NCBI GenBank assembly: GCA_046152925.1
Contig: JBJXFX010000036.1
Span: forward strand, 1 to 16,095
DNA: 16,095 bases
Direction: 5' to 3'
From: CAMAUF01 sp046152925
Lineage (GTDB): Bacteria > Chloroflexota > Dehalococcoidia > Tepidiformales > Tepidiformaceae
Shown: positions 7,322 to 16,095 of the stretch, piece by piece
How positions within the stretch are numbered: the first letter of the stretch is position 1
Layout: each line of letters opens with the position of its first letter
Made by a program: the position numbers and the translations under genes
The notes under the pieces: generated by a model
What the model was told of the DNA's origin: nothing
Seen by the model: the letters and a program-made list of their open reading frames with translations, nothing else
Database searches by the model: none

Positions 7322-8362
7322 ATGCCAACAACGCGCGCACGAATTGCAATCATTGGGACGGGCTTGATCGGGACCTCGCTTGGCCTCGGACTCGCGGCCC
7401 GTAAAGACCGCCAATACGAGATTGTCGGGGCGGACCGCGACGGCGGAAACATCCGCGAAGCCAAGAAGCTCGGCGCCATCGACCGCGATGTGCGGTCGGT
7501 CGAAGAAGCCGTCGAGTCGGCCGGCCTGGTCATCCTCGCCGTACCTGTCCAAGCCGCCAGGCGCATCCTCGAGGAAGGCAGCAAGTTCTTCGCCGAGGGC
7601 GCGGTCGTCACCGACACCTGCAGCACAAAGGCCGACATCATGCGCTGGGCGGCCGACTTCTTGCCCGAGAACGTGCACTTCGTCGGCGGCCACCCCATGG
7701 CCGGCAAGGAGAAGAGCGGCCCTGCGGGAGCGACCGCCGAACTCTTCCGCGGGGCCACCTGGGCGATCGCCCCATCGCCGCGCGCGAACGAAGCCTCCGT
7801 CAGCACCGTCCTGGGCATGGTCGAGTCACTTGGCGCCAACGCGCTCTATATCGACCCCAACGAGCACGACACCTACGCGGCCGCCGTCAGCCATCTTCCG
7901 ATCCTGCTCTCGGTCGCGCTTTTCCGCATGGTCCGCGACTCCAAGGGGTGGGACGATGCCGGCATCCTCGCCGGACCGGCCTTTCGCGACCTCACGCGGC
8001 TCGCGAGCGGCGACCCAACGATGTCCCGCGACATCATGGCCACGAACCGCGAAGCCGTGTTGCACTGGATGGACCGCTTCCAAGAGGAGCTTGGGACGAT
8101 TCGGGTCGCGCTCGAAGAAGGGGGACAGGCCGCCACAGACCTCTTCGCGAGCACCCAATTCGACCGCGACACCTTCATCCTCAACCCGCCGGTCCGGCGT
8201 CCCCCAGAAGGGCCGGAGGCGCCTTCGTCGCAGGACGCGATTGGCAGGCTCTTCGTCGGCGGGCTTTATGACAAACTCAAGGAGGCCCAAAAGCGGACCT
8301 CCACGGCCCAGCCCACCGACGACAAGGAACTCCGAAGGAAGCTGGGCGAACTCGATCGGTGA
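7322..8362 (+). CDS. tyrA: Prephenate dehydrogenase
   Basis: The product has 346 residues. It oxidatively decarboxylates prephenate to 4-hydroxyphenylpyruvate with NAD(P)+ in tyrosine synthesis. The N-terminal Rossmann motif GTGLIGTSLG is at 12-21 and LVILAVPV at 69-76. GGHPMAGKEKSGP (122-134) holds the expected active-site His124. SHLP (190-193) and FRDLTRLASGDPTMSRD (221-237) hold further expected substrate-contact His and Arg residues. A charged, proline-rich tail beyond about 285 exceeds the usual catalytic core; no ACT or chorismate mutase domain is seen. ATG 7322 is chosen because GGGG lies 5 bases upstream and the Rossmann strand follows directly. An in-frame GTG at 7307 would add five residues. 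Confidence 0.93.
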   Translation: MPTTRARIAIIGTGLIGTSLGLGLAARKDRQYEIVGADRDGGNIREAKKLGAIDRDVRSVEEAVESAGLVILAVPVQAARRILEEGSKFFAEGAVVTDTCSTKADIMRWAADFLPENVHFVGGHPMAGKEKSGPAGATAELFRGATWAIAPSPRANEASVSTVLGMVESLGANALYIDPNEHDTYAAAVSHLPILLSVALFRMVRDSKGWDDAGILAGPAFRDLTRLASGDPTMSRDIMATNREAVLHWMDRFQEELGTIRVALEEGGQAATDLFASTQFDRDTFILNPPVRRPPEGPEAPSSQDAIGRLFVGGLYDKLKEAQKRTSTAQPTDDKELRRKLGELDR

Positions 8363-8697
8363 GCGCGGCCGATCCTGGTCCACCGCCGGGCTATCCCAAT
8401 GGGCCCTACCATCGGCTCGAGTCCCCAACGCAAACGCCTGCGGACGCCGCCGAGCAGGAGCGGTCAGCCGAACTCTGGGGGCGGATCCCGTGGGGCAGCG
8501 ACACGCCCGCGGTCAAGGCCTACCCTGGCCGCCTACCGTCCGAAGCGCGAGGCATCCAATTCTGGACGAAGTCGCCCCACTACACACACCCGCAGGTGCC
8601 TCCTACGGTACGCTGGTTGCACTCAGATGACGATGTCCGGCTGCGCGACGATTTTGTCGTGATTCGAGTTGCGATCGTGAGGAATACGCAAACATGA
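8359..8697 (+). CDS. Hypothetical protein, 112 residues
   Basis: I do not recognise this family. The GTG start overlaps the tyrA stop (GTGA) and its stop overlaps the next ATG (ATGA), which argues for a real gene in the operon. The N-terminal half (1-60) is Pro/Gly/Ala-rich and probably disordered. The C-terminal half (about 65-110) looks folded: RGIQFWTKSP, then VPPTVRWLH and DDFVVIRVAIVRN, a beta-rich pattern. No signal peptide or membrane segment is present. From about base 8590 the DNA is less GC-rich than its neighbours. The gene could be a partner of the downstream fusion gene, but that is only positional inference. Confidence 0.6.
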   Translation: MSAADPGPPPGYPNGPYHRLESPTQTPADAAEQERSAELWGRIPWGSDTPAVKAYPGRLPSEARGIQFWTKSPHYTHPQVPPTVRWLHSDDDVRLRDDFVVIRVAIVRNTQT

Positions 8698-9661
8698 CGA
8701 AAGTAGCCGCCCCGTTGTGCCGTTGGCCCTCAGGTGATTACTGGATGGTTGCGATGGTTCGCGCGCCGATCGAAGCCATAGGCGAGTCACTCGATATCTC
8801 TTTTGAACCCGACATCGACGATCTGGGAGCGATCCGCCGAGGCGTTACCTTCGACGAGCGACTTGGGCTGATCGCCTTCGTCTGGCGCCACGAGCTCGCC
8901 CACCTTGGGGTGGAGGTCGATGTCGATATGGCGGTATCGAGCGTGGACGCGATTGACTGGCTGAAGCTGCATCTGGGCCTGGTCGACAGCGACTTCACCT
9001 GGCGGGAGGAGCGAGAACACGACTTGCGGTGCGCCGAGCAACGGAGCCCCCTCGTCCTCATCATCCACGGGCCCGCCGGGACGGGAAAAGACGCGCTCGC
9101 TGACCGTCTCATCGCGTCCGGCGCGTTCCAGAAGGCCGTCAGCACCACGAGCCGCCCTCCGCGTAAGAATGAACGCGAGGGTCTCCATTACTACTTCGTC
9201 GATGGCGACGCCGCGTTCCAGGCCAAGATCGACGAGGGCGCCTTCATTGAATGGGCGTGGGTCCACGGCCAAGGCAAGGGCTTGTACCGCGCGGAAGCCC
9301 ATCGCCTCCTCGCATCCGGCGACGACTTCGTGATCAAGACGGACGTCAACGGCGCCCGGCATTGGCGAAACGCCCTCATCGGAGCAATCGACATCCTCGT
9401 CCTGCCAGCTGAGCCAGACGATGGCATCGACTACCACCTCGCCATCCTTGAGGCACGGATCCGCGAGCGAGAGCCCCTGATCCAGCCGGCCGACCTTGCG
9501 CAGCGCCTCGCCGACGCCCGAGCCGAAATCGAAGACGCCCCGAACGCCGACTACGTCGTCGTCAACCGCAATGGCGCGCTCGAAGAAGCCGAACGCGCGC
9601 TCGCCGCGATCGTGGAGCGCGAGCGCCACAACCCGCGGCGCCCGCGTCCCGAACTGCGCGC

Positions 9662-9665
<4 letters not shown>
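8694..9665 (+). CDS. Guanylate-kinase-like P-loop protein fused to an unrecognised N-terminal domain
   Basis: The product has 323 residues. GAGGA lies 12 to 16 bases before the ATG, which overlaps the previous stop (ATGA). Residues about 118-310 are guanylate-kinase-like: P-loop GPAGTGKD (126-133), the GMP-binding-type stretch TTSRPPRKNEREGLHYYFV (151-169), FIEWAWVHG (184-192) and KTDVNGARHWRN (215-226). Asp133 follows the P-loop Lys, as in the related ribose-1,5-bisphosphokinase PhnN, instead of the Ser or Gly usual in Gmk. The NYYG element of true Gmk is replaced by GQGKGLY. Residues 1-115 are an extra domain containing HELAH (66-70). A canonical Gmk has about 200 residues and lacks this extension. 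Assignment as the cell's guanylate kinase is therefore doubtful; a nucleotide- or sugar-phosphate-kinase relative is safer. Confidence 0.8.
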
Positions 9666-12112
<2,447 letters not shown>

Positions 12113-12130
12113 GATCGGGGACCTCCAGAG

Positions 12131-12176
12131 AAAACAGGGCCAGATGGATGGGAGGGGCCCAACCGTGGGCTGGGCC
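12131..12176 (-). terminator. Attenuator-like competing stems and T-run before leuS
   Basis: On the minus strand, GGGCC (12156-12160) can pair with GGCCC (12137-12141) across a 14-base loop. TG and TTTT (12134-12131) follow, giving a weak Rho-independent terminator shape 11 bases before the GGAGGT of leuS. The same 5' arm can pair instead with GGCCCA (12171-12176) in a 6-bp stem. The two stems are mutually exclusive, as in transcription attenuators. The 5-bp terminator stem is short, and GC-rich DNA gives such matches by chance. Confidence 0.35.
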
Positions 12177-12188
12177 GCGCAACGGAGG

Positions 12189-12216
12189 CGCCCCGCCGGC
12201 TACGCGCCGCGGGGCG
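12189..12216 (-). promoter_or_regulatory. Strong hairpin in the leuS leader
   Basis: CGCCCCGC (12189-12196) and GCGGGGCG (12209-12216) form a perfect all-GC 8-bp stem with a 12-base loop. On the minus strand the first arm begins one base after the last Leu codon of the putative leader peptide, and that peptide's stop codon falls in the loop. No T-run follows, so it is not itself an intrinsic terminator. Confidence 0.5.
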
Positions 12217-12250
12217 GGAGAAGGGAGAGCGTCGCGCGAGATGCGTACAT
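12200..12250 (-). CDS. Putative leuS leader peptide, 16 residues
   Basis: ATG...TAG encodes MYASRATLSLLPPRGA, with Leu at positions 8, 10 and 11 (CTC, CTT, CTC) immediately before the 5' arm of the strong hairpin. The ATG lies 9 bases after an extended -10 element and has no Shine-Dalgarno, so it would be translated leaderless. The layout matches amino-acid-responsive leader-peptide attenuators. Three Leu in 16 is only modestly above chance, so the call rests on position rather than composition. Confidence 0.35.
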   Translation of the reverse strand: MYASRATLSLLPPRGA

Positions 12251-12259
12251 GTGGCGGAC

Positions 12260-12268
12260 ATCGTACCA
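12260..12268 (-). promoter_or_regulatory. Extended -10 element upstream of leuS leader
   Basis: The minus strand reads TGGTACGAT, fitting TG-n-TAnnnT. Transcription would start near 12253, giving a leuS leader of about 140 bases that contains the short ORF and hairpins. No convincing -35 hexamer is seen. Confidence 0.35.
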
Positions 12269-12296
12269 AATTCGAGCGAAGATCGCGGCCGTTCGC

Positions 12297-12302
12297 TACA
12301 CT
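12297..12302 (+). promoter_or_regulatory. -10 element upstream of argD
   Basis: TACACT fits TAnnnT. A start near 12309 would give a 5' untranslated region of about 36 bases containing the argD Shine-Dalgarno AGGAG. The -35 region is not recognisable. It is arranged divergently from the leuS promoter element about 30 bases away. Confidence 0.35.
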
Positions 12303-12344
12303 CCATAGCTCACGTCCGCAGCCCAAACACCACAGGAGCCAACC

Positions 12345-13544
12345 GTGACCGACTGGATCGCCGACGAACGCCACTACCTCTTCCAGAACTACGGGCGCCA
12401 GCCCATCGTCCTGGAGCGTGGCGAGGGGACGCGTGTCTGGGACACGGATGGCAACGAGTACCTCGATTTCGTCGGCGGCCTCGCCGTCAACGTCCTCGGA
12501 CACGCCCACCCAGTCGTCGCCAAGGCCCTCGCCGGCCAAGCCGCAACGCTGATCCACACCTCGAACCTCTACTACACCAAACCGATGATCGAGCTCGCGA
12601 AGATCCTCATCGAGAACTCGTGCCTCGACCGGGCCTTCTTCTGCAACTCGGGAGCTGAGGCCATCGAAGCCGCGATCAAGCTCGCCCGCCGCTGGGGCAA
12701 AGACACCAAGGACGGCGCCTTCGAGATCATCGCCTTCCAGGACGGCTTCCACGGCCGCACGACTGGCGCCTTGGCCGCGACCGGCACCGCGCGCTACCGG
12801 GAACCGTTCGAGCCGCTCCCCCTGGGCTTCAGCCACCTGCCCTGGAACGACCTCGATGCGGTCAAAGCGGCGACGACCCCGAAAACGGTCGCCATCCTCG
12901 CCGAACCGATTCAGGGCGAGGGCGGCGTCAACCTGCCGGCGCCGGGCTTCCTCCAAGGCCTCCGCGATTGGTGCAACGAGAAGGGCCTGCTCCTCATCTT
13001 CGACGAGATCCAGACGGGCAACGGCCGCACCGGCACACTCTTCGCCTATGAACAGGAAGGCGTCGAACCCGACATCCTCTGCCTCGCGAAGGGCCTGGCC
13101 GGCGGCGTGCCGATCGGCGCTGTCCTGGCGCGCGAAGCCATCGCCCTCCATCTCGTCCCCGGCGACCACGGCACCACCTTCGGGGCCAACCCGCTGGCCA
13201 CGGCGGCCGGCGTCGCGACGATGAACTACATCCTCGAAAACAAGCTCCCGGCTCGCGCTGCCCAAGCCGCGGAGCGGCTCATCGGACGGCTCCGCTCGTT
13301 CGAGGACCGGTCGCCCAACGTCACCGAGGTCCGCGGCCGCGGCCTGCTCATCGCCGTCGGCCTTTCCGCGGACGTTTCGGCCGACGTCGTCGCCGCCTGC
13401 CGCGCGCGCGGCCTGCTCGTCAACAACGTGCGGCCCAACGCGATCCGCCTGATGCCGCCGCTCACCGTCTCTGACGATGAAATCGACCGCTCCGTCGCGA
13501 TCATCGAAGAGGCGGTCACCGCTGTCTTCGCCGCGAGGAAGTAA
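12345..13544 (+). CDS. argD: Acetylornithine aminotransferase
   Basis: The product has 399 residues, the normal length for this class III PLP-dependent aminotransferase. It converts N-acetylglutamate-5-semialdehyde to N2-acetylornithine in arginine synthesis. Motifs: GGLAVNVLGHAHP (44-56), FFCNSGAEAIEAAIKLAR (98-115), FHGRTTGALAATG (135-147), FDEIQTGNGRTG (219-230), and the PLP Schiff-base Lys249 in CLAKGLAGGVPIGA. The GTG start has AGGAG 6 bases upstream. It heads the plus-strand run that also carries argG, which supports ArgD over other class III aminotransferases such as ornithine or 4-aminobutyrate transaminases. A dual role in lysine synthesis is possible in some bacteria and cannot be judged here. 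Confidence 0.93.
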   Translation: MTDWIADERHYLFQNYGRQPIVLERGEGTRVWDTDGNEYLDFVGGLAVNVLGHAHPVVAKALAGQAATLIHTSNLYYTKPMIELAKILIENSCLDRAFFCNSGAEAIEAAIKLARRWGKDTKDGAFEIIAFQDGFHGRTTGALAATGTARYREPFEPLPLGFSHLPWNDLDAVKAATTPKTVAILAEPIQGEGGVNLPAPGFLQGLRDWCNEKGLLLIFDEIQTGNGRTGTLFAYEQEGVEPDILCLAKGLAGGVPIGAVLAREAIALHLVPGDHGTTFGANPLATAAGVATMNYILENKLPARAAQAAERLIGRLRSFEDRSPNVTEVRGRGLLIAVGLSADVSADVVAACRARGLLVNNVRPNAIRLMPPLTVSDDEIDRSVAIIEEAVTAVFAARK

Positions 13545-13904
13545 GTGCAACCAGGGCTAGTAATCCTCCTCCTGGTGTTGTTGGTCGGCGGAGCCGCGGC
13601 CTCGTCCGTTGGGCTGCTGGGCTTGCTCGGCCGGCTCAAGCCCAATCGCTGGGCGGGCATCCGCACGGGCTTCACCATGGCAAGCGACGAACACTGGTAC
13701 GCCGCACACCGGGCGGCGGGCCCGATCATGCTCCTCGGGAGCCTCCCCGTGGCGGCCGCGAGCCTCGCGTTCCTCCCCTTCGTCCTGCTCGACAAGATCG
13801 ACGGGGCGATCATCATCGGGCTCGCCGCCGGGTCGGCCCTCCTCATCCTGACGACCACGCTTGTGGGCGCTTGGTATGGCATCGCGCTGGCCAAGGCAAA
13901 GTAG
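13545..13904 (+). CDS. SdpI-like small membrane protein
   Basis: The product has 119 residues. The GTG follows directly after the argD stop, with GAGGAA inside the end of argD serving as Shine-Dalgarno, so translation is coupled to argD. Three hydrophobic segments are visible (about 4-28, 58-80 and 86-112). Between the first two lies GRLKPNRWAGIRTGFTMASD, followed by HWYAAHRAAG, which matches the SdpI/YhfL signature (KPNxWxGIRTPxTxxxxxVWxxxHRxxG in family members). In Bacillus subtilis SdpI is the immunity and signalling protein for the SdpC toxin, but most homologues lack sdpC neighbours and their function is unknown. No toxin gene is visible here. Confidence 0.8.
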   Translation: MQPGLVILLLVLLVGGAAASSVGLLGLLGRLKPNRWAGIRTGFTMASDEHWYAAHRAAGPIMLLGSLPVAAASLAFLPFVLLDKIDGAIIIGLAAGSALLILTTTLVGAWYGIALAKAK

Positions 13905-13998
13905 CCCGCCCACGTCCGGCCGGCCGTTCCCCGGTTGGCGCGGGCACGCGATACTGCGAAAACTCCGTCCGCTCTGGACTGCCCTAGGAAACCACACC
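13905..13998 (+). promoter_or_regulatory. argG upstream region: inverted repeat and possible -10
   Basis: This 94-base gap holds GCCCGC (13904-13909) matched by GCGGGC (13940-13945), enclosing the palindromic CCGGCCGGCCG (13916-13926). There is no T-run, so it is not a clear terminator. GATACT (13950-13955) is a possible -10 for argG, but no spaced -35 is seen. Read-through from argD remains plausible. Confidence 0.25.
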
Positions 13999-15240
13999 GT
14001 GCCAAAGCTCGTCCTCGCCTATTCCGGCGGACTCGACACCACAACCGCGATTAAGTACCTCTCGGTCGAACACGGCTGGGAGGTAGTCGCCCTCAACATT
14101 GATGTCGGCATGAGCCGCGAGCAGCCCGTCATCGAGGAGCGCGGCTTCGCCGCTGGCGCCGCCAAAGTCCGCGTGATCGACGCGAAGGACGACTTCATCC
14201 GCTACTTCGCCTTCCCAGCGCTCGCCGCTGGCGCCATCTATCAGGACGCCTACCCGCTCGCCACCGCCCTCGCCCGGCCGTTGATGGCCAAGCTCCTTGT
14301 CGACGTCGCCCACGAAGAGGGCGCCGCCGCGGTCGCCCACGGCTGCACGGGCAAGGGCAACGACCAGGTGCGCTTCGATGTCGGCGTCAAGACGCTCGAC
14401 CCGGACCTCCAAATCGTCGCCCCAACGCGCGAATACGCGATGGCCCGCGAAGTCCAAATCGACTACCTGAAGGAACACGGGATCGACATCCCGTGGGGCG
14501 CCAAGGGGCCGTTCAGCATCGACGAGAACCTCTGGGGGCGCAGCGCCGAAGCCGGCGTGCTCGAAGACCCCTGGCAGGAGCCGCCCGCCGAAGCCTACGA
14601 GTGGACCCGCTCTCCCGAGGATGCGCCCTCGACGCCCGCCTACGTGGAGATCGGCTACGAATCGGGCATGCCGATCACCCTCGACGGCAACCCGATTGAG
14701 CCCGTCGCCCTGGTTGAGCGGTTGAACGAGCTTGGCGGCCTGCACGGCGTCGGCCGGATCGATGCGATCGAAGACCGGCTCGTTGGCATTAAGAGCCGCG
14801 AAATCTATGAAGCGCCCGCGGGCGTCATCCTCCACGCCGCACATCGCGCCCTCGAAGCGATGACGCTGACCAAGCAACAGATCAAGCTCAAAAAGGCCGT
14901 CGCCCAGGAATACGCGGAGCTCATCTACAACGGCCTCTGGTTTAGCGCCCACCACCAAGACATCGCCGCGTATGTCGCGAGCACGCAGCGCCACGTCACC
15001 GGCACGATCCGCGTCCGCCTCCAACGGGGCCATGCGACCGTTGTTGGGCGCCGGGCGAAGGCCTCGCTCTACGACCGCGACCTCGCCACCTACGACAAGA
15101 GCAGCACCTACGACCAGGCCGCGGCGGTCGGCTTTATCACCATCTGGGGCTTGCAAAGCCGCGTCCAAGCGCGCAAGCAACTCCTGCCCCAAGCTGCCGA
15201 CACGCTGAAGATCGCGATGCCAGGGAGTGACCCGTTATGA
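13999..15240 (+). CDS. argG: Argininosuccinate synthase
   Basis: The product has 413 residues from the GTG at 13999, near the family norm of about 400. It joins citrulline and aspartate with ATP to form argininosuccinate, the penultimate step of arginine synthesis. Motifs: the PP-loop YSGGLDTT (8-15; the usual Ser after SGGLDT is Thr), HGCTGKGNDQVRF (114-126) and FSIDENLWGRS (172-182). The reading frame stays open back to 13861, but the extra 46 residues are basic, low-complexity and unlike ArgG. AGGAA lies 8 bases before the chosen GTG and the PP-loop follows at once, which fixes the start. The stop overlaps the next start (ATGA). Confidence 0.96.
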   Translation: MPKLVLAYSGGLDTTTAIKYLSVEHGWEVVALNIDVGMSREQPVIEERGFAAGAAKVRVIDAKDDFIRYFAFPALAAGAIYQDAYPLATALARPLMAKLLVDVAHEEGAAAVAHGCTGKGNDQVRFDVGVKTLDPDLQIVAPTREYAMAREVQIDYLKEHGIDIPWGAKGPFSIDENLWGRSAEAGVLEDPWQEPPAEAYEWTRSPEDAPSTPAYVEIGYESGMPITLDGNPIEPVALVERLNELGGLHGVGRIDAIEDRLVGIKSREIYEAPAGVILHAAHRALEAMTLTKQQIKLKKAVAQEYAELIYNGLWFSAHHQDIAAYVASTQRHVTGTIRVRLQRGHATVVGRRAKASLYDRDLATYDKSSTYDQAAAVGFITIWGLQSRVQARKQLLPQAADTLKIAMPGSDPL

Positions 15241-15641
15241 GCGCCGCTAGCGCAGAGACCGTCATCCGCTTCGAGGGCCTGACCGACGGCACCGACGTCT
15301 GGGCCGCCACCACCGCCAACTTCCTGATCCAGCGGCCAGGCCACCACGCCAAAGAGGCCTCCGTGATGCTCACGGATGCCGGCGCGGCCTACCTCGCCGC
15401 GCTGCTTTCTGTCCAGGACACGCCAGAGTTCCGGAAGCAGTCAGCGGAGCATGTCGGCCTCCTTTGGATGCAGCGCGTCGTGGAGCAAGGGCGCCCGATT
15501 GAATCGATCGTCCAACTCGCCCGCAATGTGCTGGAGCGCGAGCCCGCCTTCCTCGACCGAGTGCGCGCGCTCACCGCTCAGCCGGCACCCGCAGCCGAAC
15601 ACCCCGATGGCGAGCCAGCGCACGCGGCACACGACGCGTGA
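15237..15641 (+). CDS. Hypothetical protein, 134 residues
   Basis: I do not recognise this family. The ATG overlaps the argG stop (ATGA), with GGGAG about 9 bases upstream, and its stop overlaps the next GTG (GTGA), so it is very likely translated. Residues about 8-50 look beta-rich (TVIRFEGLTDGTDVWAATT) and about 47-112 mostly helical (AAYLAALLSVQ, HVGLLWMQRVVEQG, ESIVQLARNVLERE). The tail (about 113-134) is Ala/Pro/His-rich. There is no signal peptide or membrane segment. A structural or regulatory role next to ArgG cannot be inferred from the sequence. Confidence 0.75.
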   Translation: MSAASAETVIRFEGLTDGTDVWAATTANFLIQRPGHHAKEASVMLTDAGAAYLAALLSVQDTPEFRKQSAEHVGLLWMQRVVEQGRPIESIVQLARNVLEREPAFLDRVRALTAQPAPAAEHPDGEPAHAAHDA

Positions 15642-16095
15642 GGCCCCCAGAGGCCGCGGAGTGGTGGCGGACGGCCGTCTGTTACCAGATTTACCCGCGC
15701 AGCTTCCAGGATTCGAACGGCGACGGCATCGGCGACCTCCAAGGCATTATCGACCGACTGGACTACCTCAACGGCGCCCCGGACTCGCTTGGCGTCGACG
15801 CCATCTGGCTGAGCCCGACCTTCCCATCGCCGATGAAAGACTTCGGCTACGACGTCAGCGACTATTGCGCGGTCCACCCCGACTTCGGCGACCTCGCCGC
15901 GATGGACCAACTGGTCGCCGCCGCACACGCTCGCGGGATCCGAGTGCTCCTTGACCTCGTCCCCTGCCATTCCTCCGAAGAGCACCCCTGGTTCGTCGAA
16001 TCGCGCGCCTCACGGAGTTCGTCGAAACGCGATTGGTACTACTGGCGCGACCCCAAGCCCGACGGGTCGCCACCGAACAACTGGCGCGCGATCTT
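15638..16095 (+). CDS. GH13 alpha-glucosidase / oligo-1,6-glucosidase family, 5' part (3' end outside window)
   Basis: 152 codons are visible. The GTG overlaps the previous stop (GTGA), and WWRTAVCYQIYPRSFQDSNG begins at residue 9, the standard N-terminus of the family. It continues with GDGIGDLQGIIDRLDYL (28-44), LGVDAIWLSPTFPSPMKDFG (51-70) and YDVSDY (71-76). Conserved region I appears as DLVPCHSS (106-113), where the near-invariant Asn before His is Cys110. The later catalytic Asp and Glu regions lie beyond the window. The family hydrolyses or transfers alpha-1,4 or alpha-1,6 glucosyl units (maltose, isomaltose, sucrose or trehalose, depending on subfamily). No signal peptide, so it is probably cytoplasmic. 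Confidence 0.93.
   Translation, partial: MRPPEAAEWWRTAVCYQIYPRSFQDSNGDGIGDLQGIIDRLDYLNGAPDSLGVDAIWLSPTFPSPMKDFGYDVSDYCAVHPDFGDLAAMDQLVAAAHARGIRVLLDLVPCHSSEEHPWFVESRASRSSSKRDWYYWRDPKPDGSPPNNWRAI

Noticed and set aside
12113..12260. T-box riboswitch upstream of leuS
   Set aside because: No T-box sequence (GGTGGnACCGCG-like) and no specifier-loop architecture were found; the leader looks too short for a standard T-box.
13861..13998. N-terminal extension of ArgG to an upstream ATG
   Set aside because: The extra 46 residues overlap the SdpI-like gene, are unlike ArgG, and a good Shine-Dalgarno precedes the GTG at 13999.
13984..15192. 402-codon open frame antisense to argG
   Set aside because: ArgG on the + strand is complete with its catalytic motifs; the antisense product has shadow-like composition and no recognisable domain.
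15707..15725. tRNA T-loop-like GATTCGAACG
   Set aside because: It lies inside the GH13 coding sequence (QDSNGDG) with no acceptor or anticodon stem around it.

Overview
The window is a high-GC bacterial chromosome segment (about two-thirds G+C by eye) with a densely packed core genome. There are 14 protein genes, two of them cut by the window edges. Most neighbours overlap by 4 to 16 bases, and GTG starts are common. Pro/Thr-rich stalks on a secreted enzyme, membrane-anchored PD40 beta-propellers and a high-GC housekeeping set suggest a Chloroflexota-like bacterium. This is an inference from gene style; no rRNA or marker phylogeny is available here. I see no rRNA, tRNA, CRISPR array, insertion sequence, integrase or prophage gene.

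Layout. 1-2010 (+) is the 3' part of a double-unit M16 (pitrilysin-type) metallopeptidase. 2007-5831 (-) is a three-gene cell-envelope operon: two tandem paralogous beta-propeller proteins with an N-terminal membrane anchor, then a secreted lytic-transglycosylase-like protein. 5832-6132 is a divergent, hairpin-rich intergenic region. 6133-9665 (+) is a five-gene run: a site-2 protease, a small HD-domain protein, prephenate dehydrogenase (tyrA), an orphan 112-residue protein, and a guanylate-kinase-like protein fused to an unrecognised N-terminal domain containing HELAH. 9662-12112 (-) is leuS (leucyl-tRNA synthetase), preceded by a leader that looks like an attenuator. 12345-16095 (+) holds argD, an SdpI-like membrane protein, argG, an orphan 134-residue protein, and the start of a GH13 alpha-glucosidase.

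How the genes work together. ArgD and ArgG are two steps of arginine synthesis and share one strand and probably one transcription unit. TyrA makes the tyrosine precursor 4-hydroxyphenylpyruvate. LeuS charges tRNA-Leu. The minus-strand trio appears to work outside the membrane on or near the peptidoglycan. Short overlaps (GTGA, ATGA) through both plus-strand runs point to translational coupling, including for the two orphan genes, which supports their being real.

No clearly new multi-gene system is visible. The most worthwhile leads are the leuS leader (a short ORF with a Leu-Ser-Leu-Leu run abutting a strong hairpin, then competing stems and a T-run), the guanylate-kinase-like fusion with the orphan gene before it in a stretch of lower GC, and the structured leader of the beta-propeller/transglycosylase operon.
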